Shown here piece after piece: positions 31,149 to 42,200 of a stretch of DNA of 64,000 bases (its first letter is position 1; the number at the start of each line of letters is the position of its first letter). The stretch spans positions 278,045-342,044 of the forward strand of contig NZ_JAAHIH010000008.1 of assembly GCF_010671925.1 (NCBI RefSeq). Reading direction: 5' to 3'. A program made the translations under genes and the position numbers. A model generated the notes under the pieces. The model did not search any database, was not told the origin of the DNA, and saw nothing but the letters and a program-made list of their open reading frames with translations. The DNA comes from Moorena sp. SIOASIH. GTDB lineage: Bacteria > Cyanobacteriota > Cyanobacteriia > Cyanobacteriales > Coleofasciculaceae.

Positions 31149-33203
31149 GTGAAAAAAACAGTAGATAGATTATTAAAGCTGATTCAATCAATAAGTTTAG
31201 CTATCTTGATTCTTAGTGTTTCTGTACTTCCCGTATTTGCTCAGGATGTATCTAACCGGGATTTGCCTATGGTATCTACAGCCGATGATTCCCAGTTAGA
31301 ACTAACTAAATTCCAGGATATAGAAGAATTTAGTGACAATTTTTTTGTCAATCAAATGGCAGCAAATAATATTCCTGGTGCCGTATTTACCTTAGTAAAA
31401 GATGACAAGATTATCTTCTCGAAAGGTTATGGCTACGCTAACCTTGAGGATAAGATACCGGTTATTCCTAACAAAACTCTGTTTCGTGTAGGCTCTGTAT
31501 CTAAACTAGTTACCTCTACAGCAGTAATGCAACTGGTTGAGCAAGGCAAGCTTAAGCTAAATCAAGATATTAACCAGTATCTTAAGGAATTTCAAATCAA
31601 GACTGATCAATTTAAGCCCATTACAGTTGATCATCTCTTAACTCATACTGATGGATTCGATGTAGCTTGGGTGATTGGCGGAGCCACTCGTTGCCAGTCT
31701 AAGCTGCTATCCTTAGAAAAATTTCTCACAGAAAATTTACCAGAGCGAGTGCGACCACCAGGTCAATTATATGTTTATGGTGATGTGGGATTAGCATTGG
31801 CAGGTTACTTAGTCGAAGTAGTTACTGGAATTCCTTTCAGTCAATATATTGACCAAAGTATCCTACAACCTTTGGATATGAGTCAAAGTAGTTTTCAGCA
31901 ACCATTACCGTCTGAGCTGGCAGCTAACTTAGCTGTGGGATATCGGTACCAAAATGGCAATTATATAAAGCAACCCTTTACCTGTAATAAAAGTGTTCCT
32001 ACTACAGCTTTAACTACTACTTCTGAAGACATGGCTCACTTTATGATTGCTCATTTACAGGGAGGTCGTTATGGTACACAGCGTATCCTGAATGACACTA
32101 CAGTAAAGGAGATGCACCGCCAACACTATACTAATTTTCCGAACATTCCTCAAGCGGCAGGATCTACTTATGGTTTTTTTGAGCGCTTTGTGAATAATCA
32201 ACGGATAATTGAGCATGGCGGTAGCATGTCAGGGTATACTAATCTGATGTTTTTAATCCCAGAACAAAAGTTAGGTTTCTATATTGCTTACAATCGTAAC
32301 AGTCTTAATGAGAATTTGCGAGACGACTTGGTTCAACAGTTTTTAGATCGTTATTATCCTGTACAGGAAACCATTGCATCACCTACCGAAACTATTACTA
32401 AAGCTATCCCTGAATCTATCCCTGAAGCTAATAGTAAGCAGCAATATAAACAGCAATATAAACAGCAATATAAACAAATTAATGGCGGCTATCGCTTTAT
32501 TCGATATCCTCGAAAATCCCTGGTTAAGTTAGGAATTGTTTTGCTGGAATCTGGACGATTATTTACTATTAAAACTAATCCAGACCACACGATAACTGTA
32601 TTTCCAGGAGGAAGTAAATGGGTGGAAGTAGAGCCACTCCTATTTCGCTATCCTGACAGCAATATGTATATAAGTTTTCGGCAAGATAGTCAGGGTAAAA
32701 TCACTGCTATGTCTTTGAGTAGTCATGTCCATTTAACCTATGAAAAGTTAGCCTGGTATGAAACTCTTGTTTTACAGCTTGGACTGGTGGGATTTTGTGT
32801 GCTAATCTTCCTATGGGGATGTTTAGTTTGGCTAATTAGACCATTAATTAGCCGCAAAAATAAAACTTTAGCTCTAGTTTCACGACATACTCGTCTAGTG
32901 GAGTTGATCATTGGTCTGATTAGTGTCTTAAATTTATGCTTTTTGATTGGGATGGGGATAGCTATTAGTACAATAGATTTCTGGGAATTTTTCTTGGGAA
33001 TCCCCCCTGTGATGATTGCGTTACTTTATCTACCCATTGTGACCACAGGCTTGACTACTGTAGTATCGATTATTGGTGTACTGGCTTGGAGAGACAAAAA
33101 TTGGTCTTTGATCAGACGAGGGTATTATAGTTTGAGTATGCTAGCGGCATGGCTCTTTATCTGGCTCCTAAATTATTGGAATTTATTAGGATTTAAATTT
33201 TAG
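31149..33203 (+). CDS. Membrane-anchored serine hydrolase, S12/class C beta-lactamase family
   Basis: A 684-residue protein starting at a GTG. It has a signal peptide (SISLAILILSVSVLPVFAQD) and a serine beta-lactamase/penicillin-binding-like domain (about 55-405) with the catalytic Ser116-Val-Ser-Lys119, a Tyr motif Tyr210-Gly-Asp and HGG at His356. A beta-rich module follows (about 435-540), then four C-terminal membrane helices (about 540-684), so the active site is periplasmic. This plan is like ClbP, the S12 peptidase that removes prodrug caps from an NRPS product, though ClbP has three helices and lacks the middle module. The gene converges on the NRPS gene 53 bases away. Oddity: a 12-bp tandem repeat encodes QQYKQQYKQQYK near 430. 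A cell-wall peptidase is the alternative. Confidence 0.8.
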   Translation: MKKTVDRLLKLIQSISLAILILSVSVLPVFAQDVSNRDLPMVSTADDSQLELTKFQDIEEFSDNFFVNQMAANNIPGAVFTLVKDDKIIFSKGYGYANLEDKIPVIPNKTLFRVGSVSKLVTSTAVMQLVEQGKLKLNQDINQYLKEFQIKTDQFKPITVDHLLTHTDGFDVAWVIGGATRCQSKLLSLEKFLTENLPERVRPPGQLYVYGDVGLALAGYLVEVVTGIPFSQYIDQSILQPLDMSQSSFQQPLPSELAANLAVGYRYQNGNYIKQPFTCNKSVPTTALTTTSEDMAHFMIAHLQGGRYGTQRILNDTTVKEMHRQHYTNFPNIPQAAGSTYGFFERFVNNQRIIEHGGSMSGYTNLMFLIPEQKLGFYIAYNRNSLNENLRDDLVQQFLDRYYPVQETIASPTETITKAIPESIPEANSKQQYKQQYKQQYKQINGGYRFIRYPRKSLVKLGIVLLESGRLFTIKTNPDHTITVFPGGSKWVEVEPLLFRYPDSNMYISFRQDSQGKITAMSLSSHVHLTYEKLAWYETLVLQLGLVGFCVLIFLWGCLVWLIRPLISRKNKTLALVSRHTRLVELIIGLISVLNLCFLIGMGIAISTIDFWEFFLGIPPVMIALLYLPIVTTGLTTVVSIIGVLAWRDKNWSLIRRGYYSLSMLAAWLFIWLLNYWNLLGFKF

Positions 33204-33255
33204 GTGAACTGTAAGGTCTACCTTACCACTGTAACTGCTGCTTGTCAACTAAAAA

Positions 33256-36200
33256 TTACTCACGATCAGCTTCAGCAGCCAAAGCCTGATCAATGCAAGT
33301 TTTTAACCTGTTTGCTAACACCCGTCCATGAGGTTCCCTTACCATACTCTTATGGTCCCCAGGAACTCTGATTAGATCGACAACGTGTTCCTCCCAACCC
33401 ATTAACGGAAACAGCCAACGCTGAATTTTAATGTGGTGACGGTGATCACGAGCAACCCGAGTAACGAAGAGTGTAATTTTACCCGAGTAGCCTTGCATAA
33501 GATACTCTCCTTGATTTGCTCCCACAGGAGACATAGATTTTTGTGCTGTTAAATGGTCTTTTAATTCCCAGAGAAACGAGCCTAACTTTCGAGCAAAACG
33601 CAGCCACAAACCACGTAATAACTGAAGTTCCATTCTGATCAGATCCGGCTGTATTTTTTGCAGATAGTAGCGATACATCTGTCCTGAACCCGAAGTATCT
33701 AATATAGCTAGAAAAGCCACTTTATTTCCGCGCTCTTGTAGTTGCTTGGCGACTTCATAAGCTACTAACTTTCCCAAAGAATATCCTGTTAACAGTATCG
33801 GTCCAGTTGGATATACCTCCAGGATATCGCGAACATGACTAGCAGCGATCGCTTTAATATTAGCCTCTGTTTGTTTGTGTTTTTGTATCAAAACTACATA
33901 ACCTGATTCTAGCAAATAAACTGGTTGCTCCTCACCTAGATAGCGGGCAAGGGGAGATATTTCCCCGACACTATTAGCGCAGTAAAACAGCGGTGGCTTC
34001 ACCCCTGTGGGACGGATAGCAACCATTAGAGAATCCGGTCGAGGTCGTGCTCCTTCTCGACCAGCTACAATAGTTAACAAGGCGCGAAGCTCATCTGTAT
34101 CCAGTGGTAACAACTCGGGAAATAGATTAGGGTTAGGGTTATCTGCTACAACTCCAAGTTTGAGAAGACTGGCAATTTCCTCAATGGTTGTAAATTGAAA
34201 TAGGGCAGCCAACGGCAGTTTGGTCTGAGTGACTTTTTCTATTTCTGCAACTAAGCGCACTGCCAGCAAGGAGTGACCGCCCAACTCAAAGAAGTTATCT
34301 GTTACTCCTATGGGTTGGATACCGAGAACTTGTGACCAGATTTGGGCTAGTTGGAGTTCTAAAGAATCTCTGGGTGCCACAAAGGTTTCGGCTCCCGACT
34401 GCCTGGAAGTATCCGGTGCCGGTAGGCCACGCCGATCTACTTTGCCGTTGGGTGTTAGAGGCAAAGCATCTAATACTACAAAGGCATTGGGTATCATGTA
34501 GTGGGGTAATTTCTGTTTGAGAAAGCCCCGCAGGTTGGTGGTGAGAATGTCGGCCTTTTCCCCAGGAGAAACAACGTAGGCTACTAGGCGTTTGTCACCA
34601 GGTAAAACCTCCCTTACTATGACTACAGCTTCTTGGATTTCATGGTGTTGAATTAGAGTTGCTTCAATTTCATCGAGTTCGATGCGGAAGCCACGCATTT
34701 TGACTTGGTTGTCGATGCGACCGAGAAATTCGATGTTGCCATCGGGGAGATAACGGGCTAAGTCACCTGTTTTGTAGAGGCGAGAACCCGGTTGATTACT
34801 AAAGGGGTTGGGGATGAATTTCTCTTGGGTTAGTTTCGGACGATTTAGATAGCCTCGGGCTAAACCAGCACCCCCGATATGCAATTCACCGGAAATACCA
34901 ATGGGGACAGGTTGGAGATGTTGGTCTAGGATATAGGTTTGGGTGTTAGCAATCGGAGTCCCAATTGGCGGCAATGCTGACCAATTTTTAGTATAACCCG
35001 TTAAAGTAAATGCTGTTACTACATGAGTTTCTGATGGTCCATAATGATTATGGAAAGTACAATCTTTTAGCTGGGAGAAAAAACTAGCAATGGCTGGTGT
35101 AATTTTCAACTGTTCCCCCGCTGTAATTACTTCCCGCAGATAATGATAAATTGATCCTTGACTCTGAGCGGTTTCTGCTAGCTGCTGTAAAGCCACAAAA
35201 GGCAAAAACAGTCTTTCCACTTGTTTTTTTGCGAGCAAATTTAGCAGAGCCACTGGCTCTCGTCGCAATTCCTCTTCGATTAAAACCAAAGTTCCCCCTG
35301 CACACCAAGTGGAGAACATTTCTTGAAAGGAGACATCAAAACTAATTGGTGCAAATTGCAGGGTTTTTGCCCGGTTTGCAACTGTTGTGTGTGACCGTTG
35401 CCAGTTGATCAGATTCCTGAGAGCAAAATGCTTCATTGCTACACCTTTAGGCTTTCCTGTTGATCCAGAAGTGTAGATGACATAAGCCAAGTTTTCTCCA
35501 GAAGCAGTAAAGTTGGGATTTAAGTCACTTTGTTGAGTGACTACTTCCAAGTCAGTATCTAAACAAATAATTTGCCCTTGATGTTCTGGTAATCTAGCTA
35601 CTAGTTTTTTTTTAGTTAACAGTACTGATACTGCCGAATCTTTGAGCATATAAGCAATACGCTCAGTAGGATAATCTGGGTCAATGGGAACATAAGCACC
35701 ACCCGCTTTGAGTATCCCCAATAATCCCACCACCATCTCAAGGGAACGCTCAACACAAATCCCCACCAATACTTCGGGTTTTACTCCTGTTGAACGCAAA
35801 TAATGCGCTAGTTGATTCGCCCGATTATTTAACTGGCGGTAGGTGAATTGTTGGTCTTCAAACACCACCGCTACTGCATCAGGAGTGAGTTCTACTTGCT
35901 CTTCAAATAACTGATGAATACACTTATCTTGGGGATAATCTGTTGCTGTATCGTTCCATTCAACTAATAACTGATGCCGTTCGCGTTCTGTGAGCAAAGG
36001 TAATTGGGAAATTTGCTGTTGAGGATTAGCAACTATTCCCTCTAGCCAGACTTGAAAATGACCAATCCAACGACGAATGGTTGCCCCATCAAATAGGTCG
36101 CTATTGTATTCCCAGTATCCAATTAATCCCTCTTTTGTCTCCTTCATTGACAGGAACAAGTCAAACTTGGCGACAACACTTTCCATTTCTAGCTTAGTGC

Positions 36201-39200
36201 AAGTCAGTCCCGGAATTTCGATGATTCCCATGGTCGCATTTTGTAAAGCAAACATCACCTGGAACAAGGGATGATGACTCAAAGAGCGTTGGGGTTGTAA
36301 TTCCTGTACTAACTTCTCAAATGGTAAGTCCTGATGACCATAGGCTTCTATTGCGGTTTGGCGAACCCTCTTCAATACCTCAGCAAAACCGATATTTTCT
36401 GGGAATTGAGTTCGTAACACTAAAGTATTGACAAAAAAACCAATTAACGGTTCGATTTCCCGACGGTTACGGTTAGCAATCGGCGTTCCCACTAGGATAT
36501 CTGACTGTCCACTGTAACGATAGAGTAAACTGCTCCAAGCTGCTAACAAAGTCATAAATAGGGTACAGCCGGATTTTTGACTGAGATTATACAGTTTATG
36601 GGTCAGTTCGGTAGAAAGTTTAAAGGACTCTCTACTCCCCCGGAAGGTCTCAATTGGTGGACGGGGACGGTCATAGGGCAATTCTAATCGGGGTGGCGCT
36701 CCTTTTAATTGTTGCTTCCAATAGTTGAGTTGGGTTTCGAGCAGGTTTCCCTTAAACCACTCTCGCTGCCAAAGTGCAAAGTCGGCATATTGAATTGGCA
36801 ATGGTGCTAATGGGGAATGTTCACCATTACTGAAGGCTTGATACAGTACCGATAACTCTCGCCAGAATACTCCCATTGACCAACCATCGAAGACGATGTG
36901 GTGCATGGTCAACATTAACACATGGGATTGAGAACCTAGTCGCCAGATTTTGACGCGCACTAAGGAGTCTGTGGCTAAGTTAAACGGAGTTTGTGCTTCT
37001 TCTAATACCCGCCGCTCAACTTCGGTGGTAGTTTCTGTTTGTGATATTTGTTGTAAGTCTTCAACAGCAATTTTTATATGTTTCGCTGCGGTAATTACCT
37101 GAATCGGAACCCCGTTTTCCGTAGTAAACCTTGTCCGTATAATTTCGTGACGGCGAACAATTTCGTTGAAAGCTTGTTCAACACAGGTCAGGGATAAATT
37201 GCCGCTCAGCAGCCAAGCACTGGTGATATTGTAAGTAGCGCTTTCTCCTTCGAGTTGATTGAGAAACCATAGTCTTTCTTGAGCAAAGGATAAGGCTAAT
37301 TTGGCTTCTGCTGCTGAAGGGGTAATTTCTGCTGCTGGCCAGGCCGTTTGACCAGTTGTTTCTATGACTTTAGCTAGTTTCCTGATGGTGGGGGATTCAA
37401 ATAGATGGCGCAGGGGAAATTCCAGTGAAAAGGTTTCTTGTATCCGAGAAATCACTTGAGTGCCTTTGAGAGAATGTCCTCCCAATTCAAAAAAGTTGTC
37501 ATGAATGCCGATTTTTTCTATTCCTAGAACTTGACTCCAAATTGCCCCTAGCAGTTCTTCTGTGGGAGTGTTGGGGGGAACAAAAGTAGTTTCACTCGCG
37601 ACCTCTATATCTGGTGCTGGTAATGCTTTTCGATCAATTTTACCATTGGGGGTTAACGGTAGAGACTCTAAGGTGACAAAGGCACTGGGCACCATGTAGT
37701 CTGGTAGCTTTTCCTTGAGCAAAGAACGCAATTTGCTCTTGGTGGGAACAGTTTCCCCAGAAACAAAATAAGCAACCAGGTGTTTATCTCCTGGAATATC
37801 TTCTCGGGCAATCACCACCGCTTCTTTGACTTGGGGATTTTCAGTCAGTGTGGCTTCAATTTCTGAGAGTTCGATGCGGAAGCCACGAATTTTTACTTGG
37901 TTGTCAATGCGACCGAGGAATTCGATGTTACCATCGGGGAGATAACGGGCTAGGTCCCCAGTTTTGTAGAGACGAGAACCCGGTTGCTTGCGAAAGGGGT
38001 TGGGGATGAATTTCTCTTGTGTCAGTTCTGGGCGGTTAAGATAGCCACGTGCCAACTGTACGCCACCAATATATAGTTCACCAGGAACCCCGATCGGGAC
38101 GGGTTGAAGATGGCGGTCTAAGATGTAGGTTTGGACGTTAGCAATAGCACGTCCAATTGGTACCTCTTGCTGTATAATCTCTGATGCCCTTATTTTGTGG
38201 AGCGCTGTCACCACTGTTGCTTCGGTTGGTCCGTAACCGTTAACCAGTTGAGGAACTTCGTCCATAAGCTTTTGCCAATTCTTCACCAACCCGGGAAGGG
38301 CTCGTTCTCCCCCAATAATGACTAAGCGTACTGACTCAGGAAACACTCCCTTGACTGCTGTCTCTAATTCAGTCATCATTTGCTGCCAGTATGCTGTAGG
38401 CAAATCCAATACTGTTATGTCCCACTGCCGACAGGTTTGCCAAAATGTCGATACAGAACTTAACATTGGCTCGGTTCGCAAAACCAGAGTCCCCCCAGAT
38501 AACAAGCAGGGATAAATTTCTTCCGCTGCTGCATCAAAGCTAATCGAAGCAAATTGAAGAACGCGATCGCATTGGTTTATCCGGTACTCAGTCTGGGCCG
38601 CTTGCACGAAGTTAGTTAAAGACCGATGCTCGATCTCCACCCCTTTTGGTCTTCCTGTAGATCCGGAAGTGTAGATAACATAAGCCAAGGAAGCTGATTT
38701 AGCAAGACTTGCTAGATTCTCCTTGCTATACCCAGAAATGACCGACCAATCTTTATCTAAGCAAACAACCTGAGCCTCGCGTTCTGGGAACCCGCTCTGT
38801 AACTTCTGTTTTACTAACAGTAAAGGTACCTGGGAATCTGCTAACATATAAGTCAAACGCTCTACAGGATAATTAGGGTCTAACGGCACATAAGCCCCAC
38901 CCGCTTTTAGAATCCCCAATAATCCCACCACCATCTCAAGGGAACGCTCTACACAAATCCCCACCAAAACTTCGGCCCCTACTCCTCTTGATCGCAAATA
39001 ATGGGCTAATTGATTGGCTCGGTTATTTAACTGACGATAGGTTAATTGTTCGTCTTCAAATACTACCGCTACTGCATCGGGGGTTAGTTCTACTTGTTCT
39101 TCAAATAACTGATGAATACACTTATCTTGGGGATAATCTGTGGCTGTATCGTTCCATTCAACTAATAACTGATTCCGTTCGCGTTCTGTGAGCAAAGGTA

Positions 39201-42200
39201 ATTGGGAAATTTGCTGTTGAGGATTGGCAACTATTCCCTCTAAGAATACAGTGAACGATCGCCAAAGGTTCTCAATAGCAATATCGCTATAGTTTTTATT
39301 ATTATAGAAACAAGCACAAGAACCGTTCTGAGCGATGACTAATACAAATTTATGATGATCATTTATAAGACTGGTATTTATGGGGTAATCCGCTAATGTC
39401 TCAGTCAAATGCACAGCAATGGGTAGGTGCTGCTCAATGGAAAAATGTTGTAAGGTAGTAAGCTGAGGATAACGACTTACAATATCCCGATGAAAAGTTT
39501 GGCGACACTTAGCTCGATTTATCTGTTGTTTGACTAGACCAAAAATTGTGGCGATGGTTTGTTCAATATCAATTTCTATGTGACAAGGGATAACACTTGT
39601 AAAAAGTTGATTTAGGCTGGCTGACAGTGGATAAACTGTCGAAGTTTCAAGACCAATATCAAAACATGTGCTTTGATTGATACGAGCCAAATAGGCAACA
39701 AAAGCAGTCAACAAAAAGTCTTGTGGACTGCAGTCAATTGATGTCTGAGATAGGAATTTATCAAGGACTTCCGGTGGTTCAAATAACAGCCTTTGTCGTT
39801 TATATAAAGCAGCCTCAAGGGTTCGAGACTGTTCCGGAATCGGTAAATCAAGGGGTTCCCAGGTAGAAAGTTGCTTTACCCAAAAGGCTTCATGTCTCAA
39901 GCAAGAAGCTTCAATTTCCTCTACTTGCTGATTTTCTACTACTGACAGTGGCTCCAAGTAATAACCGACTTGCAAATTAAGTTGTGCAGCCCAGTCTTTT
40001 AAACTTAAATCTTGTCCCTCCAGAGTTTGGAGCGATCGCACAATCACATCTTGAGAAGCAGTGGAAATTTGCAAATAGTCCCTTTCAATCTCTACCAGTG
40101 TTCCGGGGGGTGTTTGAGAAACCTCGCTACTAATTTCTAAGTGGGTAATCAGGTAAAAATTTCCAGTTACATAAAGTTTGGGTAGTCCGAAGGGATTTGG
40201 ATAAGCGCCAAAATCGAGAGAACGAATCAAAGCATCAATAGCTTGTGCAGTCCAGTTCCAGTCAACGACACAGCCAGGAGTTGGACGTTGCACCGCATTA
40301 AAGTAAAGGCGTTGTTCCCGATTCTGAGGCTGAGCTTCAATTCGGTCAAATGCTAAGGCATCAATGAGTTCGGGAAAGGACTCAAGTGCTGCATTATAGC
40401 ATTTCATCTTCAATGTAAAAGCAGTTTCAGACTCTAATATTGGCAATTTTATTTGCTTGATAATATCACCTTCATCAATTCCCTGAGTCATCCAGTGCCA
40501 CGTCAAGCCATGGACGGTTTCGCCATTAAAAATAGCCCAAGAAGTGGCATAAAGTCCTCCATACTTGGGAAGTAGGGCATTATGCAAATTAATCGCACCC
40601 CGAGATGGCAGATTCAAAATTTCTGCTGGCAATATTTTAAGATTATAAATACTAAAAAGATAGTCAAAAGGAACTTGACTTAAAAAGTCAACCAGGTTTT
40701 GATTAAAAGATATGGAAGGAATTTCTCGTTCCTTGGCCCAGTTATGAATCACCTGACCGGCTGCCACAATTCCAGTAATGGCATGACCACGCTCCAGCAA
40801 TTTTTTTGCACAGGGGATGAGAAAATTTTCTTGTCCAATAAGAACACAGGTAAGCTGTTGGGTTTCACTGAGCAGAGGTAATTGAGAAACCTGTTGTTGA
40901 GGATTAGCAACTATTCCCTCTAGCAAGACTTGGAAATGACCTGCCATCCGCTCGATGGTAGTAGCGTCGAACAGATCACTGTTATATTTAAACAGGCAAG
41001 ATAAGCCTGTTGGTTGCTCCTCTATCTCCAAAGCTAGGTCAAGCATTGCCATCCCTGTTTCCAACTGGCAATTGTCTATTCTTAAACCTTGTACTTCTAC
41101 TACCTGACTTGGTAAATTTATCAGTTGGAATAACACCTGAAATATGGGAGTATGACTTAAGTCTCGCTCTGGTTGCAATTCTTCTACCAACTTCTCGAAG
41201 GGAATATCCTGGTGAGCATATGCTCCTAAAGCTACCTCGCGCACCTGAGCCAACAATTCTGAAAAAGTCAAGTTGCCCTTTACTTCAGTACCTAAGGCTA
41301 AGGTGTTTATAAAGACACCAATTAGTTGTTCTATTTCTATGGAATCGCGACCTGCTATCGGAGTTCCAACTATAATATCTTCCTCACCCGTATAGCGATA
41401 AAGTAATATTTGGAAAGCCGCTAACAAGGTCATAAACAGCGTCACCCCTGCCCTCAGACTCAGTTCCTTGAGAGAGTTACTCAGGTTTTGGGGTAACAAT
41501 AAATTTTGCTTAGCTCCCTGGAAAGTTTGCACCGGCCTTCGCGGTCGATCTGTGGGTAACTCCAGCACTGGCAAACTGCCCCCTAATTGTTTTTTCCAAT
41601 AGGCAAGCTGAGACTCTAACCTTTCCCCTTGCAGTCGCTGTCGCTGCCAAATGGCAAAGTCGGCATATTGAATCGGTAGTGGTGGAAGAGGTGATGACTT
41701 TCCAGTAGCAAAAGCTTCATAATGTACTGCGAGTTCTTTGAGCAAAACTCCCGCTGACCAACCATCAAAAATAATATGGTGTATCGTCAGGAGCAAGATA
41801 TTTTCTTCCTCACTCAGTCGCAGTAACTTGGCTTGAATTAGGGGTAATTTAGATAAGTCGAATCTCTGTTGTGCTTCCTCAACGGCGATGCGTTCGACCT
41901 CTATTTCTTGTTCGTTGCTCGGTAAATGACTCAATTCTATGATTAGCAACTTTACAGTCAAACTGGGAGCGATCGCCTGTATTGGTTGGCCATCTACTGC
42001 GGGAAAACTGGTGCGAAACACTTCATGGCGACCCACGATTTCGTTAATCGCTCTTTCTAATGCCTCTACATTCAGCGAACCTGTGAGACGAATATTTGTA
42101 GGACGATTGTAAGCGGGATTTCCCGGTTCTAACCGATCTAATATCCACATCCGTTCCTCAGAAAAGGACAGAGGGATTGACTGTGGATTTTCTCTCGGAG

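Noticed and set aside
30884..31168. Plus-strand open frame of 94 codons
   Set aside because: Repeat-encoded low-complexity sequence.
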